Under the pieces are notes generated by a model. The model was given only the letters and a program-made list of their open reading frames with translations, ran no database searches and had not been told where the DNA came from. A DNA stretch of 64,000 nucleotides from Bacillus_BE sp042263505 (GTDB taxonomy: Bacteria > Bacillota > Bacilli > Bacillales > Cytobacillaceae), in the NCBI RefSeq assembly GCF_042263505.1, contig NZ_JBHKFI010000005.1:1-64000 (forward strand), read 5' to 3'. Below, piece by piece: positions 34,378-44,162 of the stretch (positions are counted from its first letter, which is position 1; each line of letters starts with the position of its first letter). The translations under genes were made by a program, and so were the position numbers.

Positions 34378-35289
34378 ATGAAGGGCATTATTTTGGCAGG
34401 CGGCAGCGGAACAAGACTGTATCCAATTACTCAAGCCATATCAAAACAATTATTACCAATTTATGATAAGCCTATGATTTATTATCCATTATCTGTTCTT
34501 ATGCTAGCAGGGATAAGAGATATTTTAATCATTTCGACACCCAAAGATGTTCCGCTATTTAGAGATTTACTTGGTATGGGAGAGAGATGGGGAATTCAAC
34601 TTCAATATGCAATTCAGGAGCATCCGCGTGGTTTAGCGGATGCTTTTATTATTGGTGAGGAATTTATCGGTGATAATACAGTTTGTCTTGTTTTAGGAGA
34701 CAATATTTTTTATGGTGCAGGCTTTCGGCCATTGTTGGAAAAAGCAGCAGGTATAAAAGATGGAGCGGTAGTTTTTGGATATCAAGTGAAGGATCCTCAT
34801 CGATTTGGTGTTGTTGAAATTGATGAAGAATTTAATGCACTTTCCATTGAAGAAAAACCCACTCAACCGAAGTCACCATATGCTGTGACAGGTTTATATT
34901 TTTATGATAATGAGGTCATAGAGATTGCGAAACGGGTAAAGCCATCGGGTCGGGGAGAATTAGAAATTACAGATATTAATCAAGAATATTTAAGAAGAAA
35001 GAAATTGAAAGTAGGGATTCTTGGCCGTGGTTTTGCCTGGTTAGATACTGGTACATTTACGAGCTTTTTAGAGGCGGGTCAATTTGTTGAAACCATTGAA
35101 AGACGTCAAGGCTATAAGATTGCTTGCTTAGAAGAAATTAGTCTGCGAAATCATTGGATTTCTTCGGAAGATGTCTTGTCGCAAGCGATTCATTACAAAA
35201 ATGATTATGGGACATATTTATATAATTTAGTCCATGGGAGGTATATCGATGATACCAGTTACGCAGCCATTTCTTCCTCAGATAGATGA
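34378..35289 (+). CDS. rfbA: Glucose-1-phosphate thymidylyltransferase
   Basis: 303 residues. GGSGTRLYPITQAISKQLLP is the nucleotide-binding signature; GDNIFYG and EKPTQPKS follow at the expected places. Makes dTDP-glucose. The last 40 bases overlap the next coding sequence, which gives a C-terminal tail slightly longer than usual. AGGTGG lies before the ATG. Confidence 0.93.
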   Translation: MKGIILAGGSGTRLYPITQAISKQLLPIYDKPMIYYPLSVLMLAGIRDILIISTPKDVPLFRDLLGMGERWGIQLQYAIQEHPRGLADAFIIGEEFIGDNTVCLVLGDNIFYGAGFRPLLEKAAGIKDGAVVFGYQVKDPHRFGVVEIDEEFNALSIEEKPTQPKSPYAVTGLYFYDNEVIEIAKRVKPSGRGELEITDINQEYLRRKKLKVGILGRGFAWLDTGTFTSFLEAGQFVETIERRQGYKIACLEEISLRNHWISSEDVLSQAIHYKNDYGTYLYNLVHGRYIDDTSYAAISSSDR

Positions 35290-36334
35290 ATATCAAAGAC
35301 TCATTTCAAAAATATGGAATGAAAAATGGTTAACAAATCATGGACCATTTGTACAGGAGTTAGAACAGAAGCTTCAGGATTATTTACAAGTTCGCTCCCT
35401 TTTCTTTGTCAGTAATGGAACGATTGCTCTACAATTGGCGATTAAAGCTCTCCAGATAAAGAAACAAATAATTACAACACCTTTTTCATTCATTGCCACA
35501 GTTACTTCAATTTTATGGGAAAATTGTGAGCCGGTGTTTGTCGATATCGATCCTGAGACGCTTTGTATCGATCCTCAAAAAATTGAAGACGCAATTACAG
35601 AGGACACTTCGGCTATTTTAGCAACTCATGTATATGGAATTCCATGTGAAGTTGAAAAAATTGATGCAATCGCCAAAAAACATCATTTAAAAGTTATATA
35701 TGATGCTGCACATGCATTTGGTGTGAAATACAAAGGTAAATCGCTATTAAATTATGGAGATATTTCTACTTTAAGTTTTCATGCAACCAAGCTTTTTCAC
35801 ACAGTGGAAGGTGGTGCAGTTATCAATAATGGAGGAGAGATAGGGGATCAAATAATCAATCGAATCAGGAATTTTGGTATAGAAGGGGAAGATTATGATT
35901 ATGTCGGCATAAATGCGAAAAATTCAGAGTTTCATGCGGCCATGGGGTTATGTAATTTAAAATACGTTGAGGATATTATTCAAAGAAGAAAAGTTATCAC
36001 GGAAATATACGATATGTTCCTTAAGGATCGATATAAAAGACCTTATATTGGAAGTGAAGTTACATATAATTATTGCTACTATCCAATCATCTTTGATTCA
36101 GAGGAAGTTTTATTGAAGGTGAAGGAAAATCTTGAGAACCATCAGATTTTGGCAAGGAGATATTTTAAACCATCCTTAAATCAATTGCCATATATAAAGA
36201 AAAGATTCTCATGTCCAATAGCGGAAGAGGTTTCAAAAAAAGTTTTATGTTTGCCATTATTTAGTGAGCTGAATCGAAATGATGCTGAAAGAATTGCGAC
36301 GTTAGTTTCAGAAAAATCAATTAAAACTTATTAA
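35249..36334 (+). CDS. DegT/DnrJ-family aminotransferase for a dTDP-4-amino-6-deoxy sugar (VioA-like)
   Basis: 361 residues. VTQPFLPQIDEY and WNEKWLTNHGPF at the N terminus, SNGTIALQLAI, ATHVYGIPC, the aspartate in YDAAHAFGV and PLP lysine in FHATKLFHTVEGG. Between rfbA and rfbB, with no rmlC, rmlD or 3,4-ketoisomerase (fdtA/qdtA) gene near, the likely reaction is amination at C4 of dTDP-4-keto-6-deoxyglucose, giving dTDP-4-amino-4,6-dideoxyhexose. ATG 35249 follows GGGAGG at 7 bases. Stereochemistry at C4 cannot be told from sequence. Confidence 0.85.
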   Translation: MIPVTQPFLPQIDEYQRLISKIWNEKWLTNHGPFVQELEQKLQDYLQVRSLFFVSNGTIALQLAIKALQIKKQIITTPFSFIATVTSILWENCEPVFVDIDPETLCIDPQKIEDAITEDTSAILATHVYGIPCEVEKIDAIAKKHHLKVIYDAAHAFGVKYKGKSLLNYGDISTLSFHATKLFHTVEGGAVINNGGEIGDQIINRIRNFGIEGEDYDYVGINAKNSEFHAAMGLCNLKYVEDIIQRRKVITEIYDMFLKDRYKRPYIGSEVTYNYCYYPIIFDSEEVLLKVKENLENHQILARRYFKPSLNQLPYIKKRFSCPIAEEVSKKVLCLPLFSELNRNDAERIATLVSEKSIKTY

Positions 36335-36378
36335 TAAGGATTTTCAATTATATTGTGAAAGTAAAGTGGAGGGAGAAA

Positions 36379-37413
36379 ATGAATCTACTGATTACAGGGG
36401 GAGCCGGTTTTATCGGATCTAATTTTGTTTCTTACCTTTTAAAAAAAGATCAAAGTATTCAAATTATTAATCTCGATAAATTAACGTATGCAGGGGATCT
36501 TGATCATTTAAAAGAAGTTTGGACACATTCAAGGCATTTGTTTTTGGAGGGAGATATTTGTGATATGGAGCTTTTGGAAAATATATTTCACCAATATCAA
36601 ATTGAAGGAGTCATTCATTTTGCTGCTGAATCACATGTAGATAATTCAATTCATCATCCAATCACATTTGTTGAAACCAATGTTCTTGGAACATTTACTT
36701 TGCTAGAGGTCGCTCGAAAATATTGGATGAACGGGGTTAAAAGTTATAAGCCTGGTTTTGAGAATGCTCGTTTTCATCATGTCTCGACTGATGAAGTATA
36801 TGGCACATTAGAAAAAGAAGGATTTTTCACTGAAATTTCCTCCTATGCGCCAAATAGCCCTTATTCCGCCAGTAAAGCAGCTTCAGACATGTTTGTACGA
36901 AGCTATTTTCACACTTATGGTTTAAATGTTGTTACAACTAATTGTTCAAATAACTATGGACCGAGGCAACATCAGGAAAAACTAATACCCACAATTATTA
37001 GAAGGGCACTATTATTAGAGAAAATTCCCATTTACGGAAATGGGCAAAATATTCGAGATTGGTTATATGTTCTCGATCATTGTCGAGCAATAGAGAAAGT
37101 CTTCTTTGAAGGAAAATCCGGAGAAGCTTATGTAATTGGTGGGCATAATGAAAAAACAAATCTTGAAATTGCTCAAATCATCTGTGACATACTGGATAAG
37201 GTCATGCCAATTACAGTCAATCATAAAAGGATTACAAGCTATCACCAGTTGATTGAGTTCGTTCATGATCGTCCTGGACATGATTATCGATATGCCATTG
37301 ATGACTCAAAGTTACGTAATGAATTGGGTTTCCAAAATAAATATGGGTTTGAACAAGGAATTGAAAAAACGATTTTAGATTATATTGAAAAATATAAGCA
37401 AATGCTTCTTTAA
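36379..37413 (+). CDS. rfbB: dTDP-glucose 4,6-dehydratase
   Basis: 344 residues. TGGAGFIGSNFV at the start, the FAAESHVDNS segment, the STDEVYG catalytic block with Asp-Glu, and YSASK for Tyr and Lys. Makes dTDP-4-keto-6-deoxyglucose from the product of RfbA. ATG 36379 has GGAGGG upstream, preferred over a GTG at 36355. Rhamnose synthesis would need rmlC and rmlD, which are absent here. Confidence 0.94.
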   Translation: MNLLITGGAGFIGSNFVSYLLKKDQSIQIINLDKLTYAGDLDHLKEVWTHSRHLFLEGDICDMELLENIFHQYQIEGVIHFAAESHVDNSIHHPITFVETNVLGTFTLLEVARKYWMNGVKSYKPGFENARFHHVSTDEVYGTLEKEGFFTEISSYAPNSPYSASKAASDMFVRSYFHTYGLNVVTTNCSNNYGPRQHQEKLIPTIIRRALLLEKIPIYGNGQNIRDWLYVLDHCRAIEKVFFEGKSGEAYVIGGHNEKTNLEIAQIICDILDKVMPITVNHKRITSYHQLIEFVHDRPGHDYRYAIDDSKLRNELGFQNKYGFEQGIEKTILDYIEKYKQMLL

Positions 37414-37464
37414 TGAAGTACTTTATAAGAAAAATTGAAATGAAATAAGGTGAGGGTTATTACC

Positions 37465-38958
37465 ATGCAAAATGAGGAATCACTAAAACAGAAAACAATG
37501 AAAGGTTTATTTTGGAGTTTTAGTGATTTATTTGCGAATCAGGGAATTCAATTTATCATTCAAATTATTCTTGCAAGGGTATTGCTACCTGAACATTTTG
37601 GATTAATCGGGATGATTACGGTCTTTATTTCAATCTCTAATTTAATTATTGATAGTGGAGTATCTCAAGCCTTGATTCGTGAGCAAAATACGACACAGGC
37701 TGAATATTCCACTGTTTTTTATTTTAACTTATTTATGGCACTTATAATGTATGGTTTTCTTTTTTTGCTTGCCCCAGCCATCAGTTCATTTTTTCATGAA
37801 TCAAAATTGACTTTAATCTTAAGAGTGTTGTCGATAGGAATCATCATTAATTCATTTGGAATAATTCAAAAAGCTCAAATGATTAAAAAGATTGATTTCA
37901 AAACACAAACAAAGATCAGTTTTATCTCAGGGATTGTCTCAGGCATAATTGGGACTATTTTTGCTCTTTTGGGGTTCGGGGTGTGGAGTCTCATCGTAAA
38001 AACAATTTCCATGCAAGTAATTCAATCTGGACTTTTGTGGAAGTTTGTTGGATGGATTCCTTCCTTGGTTTTTAAAATGGAATCTTTTCGTCGATTATTT
38101 GGATTTGGTGTAAAAATTATGCTAGCAGGATTATTATCGACCATATATTCTAATATTTATTATGTTATAATTGGCCGCTATTTTGCTGCTACGCAGCTTG
38201 GATATTTTACCAATGCTTCAAAGCTCAATGATGTTGCATCTCAATCCATTACATCCGCACTACAGAGTGTGACTTATCCAGTCTTAAGTAAAATTCAAAA
38301 AGAAGAAGAAAAACTCAAATTTGGTTTTAAAAAAATTATTAAGACCTCAACATATATTCACTTTCCAATAATGATGGGTTTGGCAACAATAGCAGAACCA
38401 CTAATCCATTTATTATTCGGTGAAAAATGGATGCCGATGGTGATTTATTTTCAGCTCTTATGTTTAGCAGGGATGTTATATCCATTGAATGCAATCAATC
38501 TAAATATACTCCAGGTAAAGGGAAAATCAGATTTATTTCTTCTCATAAGTATTGTGAAAAAGGTTTTAGTAACAATCATGATAATATTGACCATTTGGTT
38601 AAAGCTGGGCGTGATAGGCTTAGTAAGCTTAACCATTATTGATTCTTATTCCTCTTTTTGGATCAATAGTTTTTTTTCAGGTAGAGAAATTTCTTATTCT
38701 TCGTTTGAACAAGTGAAAGATATTTCGATAACATTTTTGATGACTATTATTATGGGGGCAACTGTATATGTTTGTGGGGCTTTTCTTCCAGATCATGATT
38801 TAATGAAAATTATCATACAAATTTTCATGGAGTTGGTTATTTATATTAGCATGAGCAAATGGGTTAAGGTTCAAGAATTGAAAGAAATTTTACAAATAAT
38901 GGGACCGTTATTAAAAAGGGAGAAAATTAAAAATGTGAAATTAACTGGTAGGGGATAG
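37465..38958 (+). CDS. Wzx-type polysaccharide flippase (MOP superfamily)
   Basis: 497 residues, about 12-14 membrane helices, with the WzxC/TuaB-type N terminus (KGLFWSFSDLFANQGIQF, then ARVLLPEHFGLIGM). Moves undecaprenyl-linked repeat units across the membrane. ATG 37465 with AAGGTGAGG about 9 bases before. Supplies the flippase needed with the Wzy-like protein at 29734. Confidence 0.9.
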   Translation: MQNEESLKQKTMKGLFWSFSDLFANQGIQFIIQIILARVLLPEHFGLIGMITVFISISNLIIDSGVSQALIREQNTTQAEYSTVFYFNLFMALIMYGFLFLLAPAISSFFHESKLTLILRVLSIGIIINSFGIIQKAQMIKKIDFKTQTKISFISGIVSGIIGTIFALLGFGVWSLIVKTISMQVIQSGLLWKFVGWIPSLVFKMESFRRLFGFGVKIMLAGLLSTIYSNIYYVIIGRYFAATQLGYFTNASKLNDVASQSITSALQSVTYPVLSKIQKEEEKLKFGFKKIIKTSTYIHFPIMMGLATIAEPLIHLLFGEKWMPMVIYFQLLCLAGMLYPLNAINLNILQVKGKSDLFLLISIVKKVLVTIMIILTIWLKLGVIGLVSLTIIDSYSSFWINSFFSGREISYSSFEQVKDISITFLMTIIMGATVYVCGAFLPDHDLMKIIIQIFMELVIYISMSKWVKVQELKEILQIMGPLLKREKIKNVKLTGRG

Positions 38959-38993
38959 CTAATCAAAAATGACTGTGTTGTGGGGAGTAGGAG

Positions 38994-40283
38994 ATGCATT
39001 TATTACGAAAATCATTGAATATCGTATTAAAACAGGGTTTTAAAGCGCTATTCATCCATATGAATATTTGGTTAAAAAGGAAAAAATTCATTCAATATTT
39101 AGTCCAGAAGGAATGGACACAAGCTTCCGTTCTTGGAGAAAAATTAGTCAATCTTATTCCTGAACGGATAGAAAATTATCTATATTTGGCCCTGTGTTAT
39201 AAAAATCTAAGAAAAAACGAATTGGCCACATCTACTTTATTTCAAGGGTTACGATACATTACTAATCCGGAAATCCTTATTAAAGTAATAGAGGATAAAT
39301 TTCCTGCAATGGAGGTTATTCAGTCAAAGTATATTTATATGGGGGGAGAACAAAATCTAGGATGTTTTGAACACACTCTTACCAACAATGGAGAGATAAG
39401 AAAATACTTAACGAAAATTACAACTCAGTCCAGTATTGAGCTTGAAAGGGCATTTTATTTGAAGATATATAAGCATTTTAAAAATGTTAGATTCATAACC
39501 CCTAAAATTATTAATATTTCAGAACGAAAAACAGAGAACCTAGCACTTCTCACAATGGAAAAAGTCGATGGTATCGTACCTAACCTTAATGGAAAAATTT
39601 TAAAAGAAGCCATTAATGCCAGTAAACTAATTAATACTGTTTATTATTGTGAGATTATAGATTTGATACCTCAACCTGATTTCAATAAAGAATTTCAATT
39701 GATCAATAAAAATTATCCAAACCATCCGATTTTTGCCTTATATTCTTTTATTTCTATTCATAAAAAACAAACGAATCAAAGGCTTTTTCAGTTAATTTAT
39801 AAAAGAATGAGAGAATTAAAATATACGGCTAAAACTTATGAGTTAATTAAGAAACTAGAAATGCTCGTTTTTGATTGGGAATTATATAACCAAATAAATC
39901 CAATAGTTGACTACACATTGCAGCATGGCGACTTTGATAGTCACAATATGATTTGGAACGTCCAGATGGAGAAATTGTATATCATCGATTGGGGAAATAT
40001 GTATGTAGGACCTAAATGGATAGATTTAGCTGGTTTATTTGGACAATTAAAGCTTCCTTTTCATGAAATTGATAAATTATTCTTAAATATTGAAGATGAA
40101 ACGACAAAAATAAATCCAATTGAGAAAATATTTTTTTTATATCCCTTAATCGTCACGTGGATAATTGTATTTACTCGAAATGAATTGGAGGAGAACCTAG
40201 ATTACTATCTCCGCCCAGCAATTGAAGAGTTTGAAAGTCTTACTTTAAAAGTAAACAATGTGAGATTTGTCTTACATGGATGA
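38994..40283 (+). CDS. APH/choline-kinase-fold phosphotransferase with N-terminal TPR-like helices
   Basis: 429 residues. The C-terminal half has the aminoglycoside-phosphotransferase Brenner motif LQHGDFDSHNMIW and the metal-binding Asp in YIIDWGNMYVGP, so a phosphoryl transfer activity is plausible. Residues 20-95 are helical with a TPR-like look (SVLGEKLVNLIPERIENYLYL). GGGGAGTAGGAG precedes the ATG. No obvious small-molecule substrate; in this position it may phosphorylate a sugar, a lipid or a protein of the EPS machinery. Not recognised as any named EPS protein. Confidence 0.7.
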   Translation: MHLLRKSLNIVLKQGFKALFIHMNIWLKRKKFIQYLVQKEWTQASVLGEKLVNLIPERIENYLYLALCYKNLRKNELATSTLFQGLRYITNPEILIKVIEDKFPAMEVIQSKYIYMGGEQNLGCFEHTLTNNGEIRKYLTKITTQSSIELERAFYLKIYKHFKNVRFITPKIINISERKTENLALLTMEKVDGIVPNLNGKILKEAINASKLINTVYYCEIIDLIPQPDFNKEFQLINKNYPNHPIFALYSFISIHKKQTNQRLFQLIYKRMRELKYTAKTYELIKKLEMLVFDWELYNQINPIVDYTLQHGDFDSHNMIWNVQMEKLYIIDWGNMYVGPKWIDLAGLFGQLKLPFHEIDKLFLNIEDETTKINPIEKIFFLYPLIVTWIIVFTRNELEENLDYYLRPAIEEFESLTLKVNNVRFVLHG

Positions 40284-40319
40284 TATTAGCAATGAAGTGT
40301 AATAGAATGGGGAGCGTTG

Positions 40320-42035
40320 ATGGAAAAGAAATCTAAGGAAACACATTCTTTTTTTAAAAGTGTGGTTGTTTTTATTATCTGTATCGGAATGATATTAACA
40401 TTTGTCTGGGTGAGTTTGTTGCAGTTTCACATGCCTGAAGTTGTATCGAAAGAAGAGAAGAAAAATGATTTTTCCGCCGAAAGAGCCATGGAATATGTAA
40501 AACAAATAGCTGAAAAACCCCATCCGGTTGGTTCAAAGGGGCATGACGAGGTAAAGGATTACATTTTTTCAGCTTTAGAAAATATAGGTGTATCCCCAAA
40601 AATACAAAAAGAAGAAGGGGAATTTTATGCATGGGGTGGACCATATAAGGGAAAGATCGAAAATATTGTGGCTAAAATCCCAGGTGTTGATTCTTCAAAG
40701 GCCATTATGCTTACAGCGCACTATGATTCTGAAGGGGAAAGTCTAGGTGCTTCTGATGATGGTTCAGGAGTAGCTGCCATTATCGAAACTGTGCGTATTA
40801 TAAAACAAGAAAAGAAATTAAAAAATGATCTCATTATTTTAATTTCTGATGGGGAAGAAAAAGGGTTATTAGGGGCTCAGCAATTTGTTCAAAAGTATCC
40901 TTGGGCAAAGGATGTTGGTTTAGTTTTAAATTTTGAAGCACGCGGGAATAGCGGGCCTTCTGTTCTATTTGAAACAAATGAAGGGAATGAAAGAGTGATT
41001 TCTGAATTTGCAAAATCGGCCCCAAACCCTGTTGCACATTCTTTCTTATATAGTCTATATAAAATTATGCCGCATGATACAGATTTAACTGTATATAAGA
41101 AGTCAGGCATGTACGGGATGAATTTTGGATTTTTTGAAGGATTAAATAGTTATCATACGGCTGAAGATACAGTTGAAAATTTAAGCTTGGAAAGTCTTCA
41201 ACATCAAGGAGATTATATGCTCCATTTGGTGAAGCATTTAGGCAGTATGGAATTGGTAGCTAAAGAGGATAACGATAAAATATTTTTCAATATTCTTGGA
41301 CATAAAATCATTACATACTCTGACAGTCTAGTAATTCCTTTTCTACTTTTAGCGATTATGTTATTTGGATTGACATGTATGCATGGATATAAAAAGAAAA
41401 AACTTTCAGTAACTGGTACTAGTGTAGGTTTTCTAATTTTTTTAGGAGTTGCAGGCATGTCCTACTTTTTGGGGGATGGAATATGGAATCTGCTCTCAAT
41501 TGTTTCTTCAGGCAGCCTTTGGTCATATGAAACAAACTTAAAAATAAGTAATCCAATGTTTGTGGGGCTGATTTTTTTACTAATAGCTTTAATTTCATTA
41601 ATTTATTCTCTAATTTCAAAAAAAATCAATGCTTACAATTTATCGATGGGAGCCTTTGTTTGTTGGTTAATTATTGCGGTTATCTCCAGTATTTGGTTAA
41701 AAGAAACGAGCTACATTTTTGTTTGGCCTCTGATTTTTGGTTTAGTGGGTCTTAATATATCAATGAGAATGAAAAAAGAGCAAATGATATGGAGACATGT
41801 GATTGAAACAATCTTTTCCATGCCTGCCATTCTAATTGCGGTACCTGCAATTTTTCTTATATACGTCTTAATAACAATGAGTGAATTAAAAATATTATTG
41901 GTTTCCGTTTCTCTGGTGGGAGCCTATTTGATTCCAATTTTTTGTTCATTAAAGCTTAAATTCAAACCAGTACTCCCTGGTATTTTATTTGTCATAGGGT
42001 TATGTCTACTTTTTAGTATTAAACTACTTAACTAG
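40320..42035 (+). CDS. Membrane-anchored M28-family zinc aminopeptidase
   Basis: 571 residues. One N-terminal membrane helix (about residues 14-36), an M28 peptidase domain outside (about 60-310), then about eight membrane helices. Zinc ligands visible: HYDSE, ASDDGSG, SDGEEKG (catalytic Glu and metal Glu), the Glu/Asp side in NFEARG, and the final His in SYHTAEDT. The architecture resembles ERMP1-like or multi-pass M28 proteins. A peptidase is unexpected in an EPS cluster. Adjacent FemAB-like transferases raise the idea of amino-acid or peptide substituents; that is inference. Confidence 0.85.
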   Translation: MEKKSKETHSFFKSVVVFIICIGMILTFVWVSLLQFHMPEVVSKEEKKNDFSAERAMEYVKQIAEKPHPVGSKGHDEVKDYIFSALENIGVSPKIQKEEGEFYAWGGPYKGKIENIVAKIPGVDSSKAIMLTAHYDSEGESLGASDDGSGVAAIIETVRIIKQEKKLKNDLIILISDGEEKGLLGAQQFVQKYPWAKDVGLVLNFEARGNSGPSVLFETNEGNERVISEFAKSAPNPVAHSFLYSLYKIMPHDTDLTVYKKSGMYGMNFGFFEGLNSYHTAEDTVENLSLESLQHQGDYMLHLVKHLGSMELVAKEDNDKIFFNILGHKIITYSDSLVIPFLLLAIMLFGLTCMHGYKKKKLSVTGTSVGFLIFLGVAGMSYFLGDGIWNLLSIVSSGSLWSYETNLKISNPMFVGLIFLLIALISLIYSLISKKINAYNLSMGAFVCWLIIAVISSIWLKETSYIFVWPLIFGLVGLNISMRMKKEQMIWRHVIETIFSMPAILIAVPAIFLIYVLITMSELKILLVSVSLVGAYLIPIFCSLKLKFKPVLPGILFVIGLCLLFSIKLLN

Positions 42036-42081
42036 TTTTACCAAAGGCTAAGCACAAAAAGTTTCTGTGAGGGGGATATGA

Positions 42082-43017
42082 ATGAATGCTGCAATAAAAA
42101 CGGCCTATATCTTACAAATCCATAAAAATCCACATCAAGTTAATCAGTTTATTAAACAACTAATTTCCACAGAACAAGCAGATATTTTTGTTCATATTGA
42201 TAAAAATAATGATGTTAATGTAAAGGATGCCATCATAAAGGATCCTCATGTGTATGTCCTGAAGCAAAGTATTAGTTGTGAATGGGGAGATATCAGTCAA
42301 ATTGATACTACCTTACTTTTATTAAGAGAAGTAATTGCCACGAAACATTCCTATGATTTTGTTTGTTTAAGAAGTGGTCAAGATCTATTGGTAAAGGAAG
42401 GATTTATGGATTTTTTGAGGAAAAATACCCAACATATATATATGACGATAAATAAAATGGAAAAGAAACATTTGGATTCTATGCTTATCAATTGGCCGAA
42501 AATCACAAGAGGACGATATGATTCTATTCATCCCATTCGTGTTTATCGAACCATCATCCGAGGATTATTTCGTTTGGGAATTCGTGTTTCTCCCAATGTG
42601 AATCAGTGGCCTAAGAATTTTTCATTTTACACAGGTTCACAATGGTTTACGATTCCGTTTGAAGTAGCTAAATATATTATTCAGTTTATAGATGACAATA
42701 GCTGGTTTTATCAGTTTTTTAAGAATACATTAGTTCCAGATCAGTGGTTTTTTCAAACACTTATCATGAATTCTCCATATTACAAGAATGTAGTTAATAA
42801 TAATTTAATGTATTTAGATTGGGGAGATACGATAAGTACAAGAAATTCGCCAAAGATTATTACCATGAGGGACGTTGAAAAAGTAGAAAAATCTAATCAG
42901 TATTTTGCGAGAAAATTTGATGAAAAAATCGATCCTAATCCGGTTTATTATTTTACATCGAAAGTTAAGTTTGGTCGCGAAGAAGAACAAGTTATAAATT
43001 ATAGAATGAGGCATTAG
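42082..43017 (+). CDS. GT14-like (core-2/I-branching) beta-1,6-N-acetylglucosaminyltransferase
   Basis: 311 residues. KTAYILQIHKNPHQVNQF at the N terminus, then FVHIDKNND, and SISCEWGDISQIDTTLLLL and CLRSGQDLLV match the core-2/I-branching domain (GT-A variant without a DxD). The SQWFTI segment and PDQWFFQTL later support the family. It would add a beta-1,6-linked GlcNAc-type branch. The ATG at 42082 has a GAGGGGG site about 8 bases upstream. Confidence 0.88.
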   Translation: MNAAIKTAYILQIHKNPHQVNQFIKQLISTEQADIFVHIDKNNDVNVKDAIIKDPHVYVLKQSISCEWGDISQIDTTLLLLREVIATKHSYDFVCLRSGQDLLVKEGFMDFLRKNTQHIYMTINKMEKKHLDSMLINWPKITRGRYDSIHPIRVYRTIIRGLFRLGIRVSPNVNQWPKNFSFYTGSQWFTIPFEVAKYIIQFIDDNSWFYQFFKNTLVPDQWFFQTLIMNSPYYKNVVNNNLMYLDWGDTISTRNSPKIITMRDVEKVEKSNQYFARKFDEKIDPNPVYYFTSKVKFGREEEQVINYRMRH

Positions 43018-43065
43018 AACTTTTAATAAAAGAGATCTGATGTCTTTTTATTTGGAGGTTAAGGA

Positions 43066-44142
43066 ATGAAAGAAATTAGCAATCAAAGTATCAATCATTT
43101 ATATATTCTGGGAGAAAAACATAATTGGGATGGATATTTAAAACATTTTGGAAAGGTTGATATCTATTACACAAAGGAATATGTTCAATTGTTTGCACAA
43201 GTGGAGGGAGGTGTACCTGAAGCGATCTATTTTGAAAATGATGCCGGAAAAGTTTTTTACCCTTACATAAAAAGGAAAATTGATGTGAAAGAAGGATATT
43301 ATGATATCATTTCTCCTTATGGGTATGGTGGTCCAATAATTGAAGGAAATAAACGGGTGATTGAAGTTTTTTATCTTCAATTTAAACAGTATTGTTTGGA
43401 CAATTACATCATCACAGAGACCGTTCGCTTTCATCCGCTGTTAAATAATGTGGAATATATGAGGAAACTAATGTCTGTTGATTATGTTCGAAAAACAACT
43501 GCCATAGATTTGACCCAATCTCTAGATGATATCAGAAAAAAATATAGATCAAATACAAGAAGAAATATTCGTAAAGCTAGGAGGGATGGGGTAGAGGTTT
43601 ATCGTTCAACAAGAAAAGAAGATGTAGAAATCTTTATTGAACTATATGAAGAAACCATGAATCGAAATCATGCATTGGATTTTTATTATTTTGATCAATC
43701 TTATTTTGACAGGCAAATGGAAGAGACCCAGTACAGTAAGCCCTATTTTATATTTGCAAAATATAAAGAAGAAATCATCGCAGGTGTTTTGTTAATCATT
43801 GGAAAAGAATTTGCCCATTACCATTTAGGTGCATCGAAGACGGCATATTTGCATTTAAGACCGAATAATTTGTTATTTGATGCGATGGTTGAATTCTCGA
43901 AATCATTCGGTGTGCAAGCCCTTCATTTAGGTGGAGGATATGGAGATAACGATAGTCTTTTTAAATTTAAATCATCCTTTACTAATAACAATCATTATGA
44001 TTATTTTCTTGGAAAAAATGTCGTGAATGAAGAAGTTTATAGGGAACTGATAAAGATAACAACAAATGATGACACTGCTTCAGGAAGCAACTTTTTTCCC
44101 ATTTATCGAAGAAAGAAATTTTTGTCCAAAAATATAAGGTAA
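43066..44142 (+). CDS. FemAB-like/GNAT-fold transferase, copy 1
   Basis: 358 residues. The double-GNAT family segment IDLTQSLDDIRKKYRSNTRR and NIRKARRDGVEV, then GVLLIIGKEFAHYHLGASK and LHLGGGYGDNDSLFKFKSSF match FemABX/acetyltransf_6 proteins. Relatives transfer an amino acid from tRNA to peptidoglycan or an acyl group to sugars. Paralogous to the next gene. In an EPS cluster it may put an amino acid on a 4-amino sugar, but the substrate is inferred. GGAGG lies upstream of the ATG. Confidence 0.8.
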   Translation: MKEISNQSINHLYILGEKHNWDGYLKHFGKVDIYYTKEYVQLFAQVEGGVPEAIYFENDAGKVFYPYIKRKIDVKEGYYDIISPYGYGGPIIEGNKRVIEVFYLQFKQYCLDNYIITETVRFHPLLNNVEYMRKLMSVDYVRKTTAIDLTQSLDDIRKKYRSNTRRNIRKARRDGVEVYRSTRKEDVEIFIELYEETMNRNHALDFYYFDQSYFDRQMEETQYSKPYFIFAKYKEEIIAGVLLIIGKEFAHYHLGASKTAYLHLRPNNLLFDAMVEFSKSFGVQALHLGGGYGDNDSLFKFKSSFTNNNHYDYFLGKNVVNEEVYRELIKITTNDDTASGSNFFPIYRRKKFLSKNIR

Positions 44143-44162
44143 TGCTTAATATGGAGGGAATT

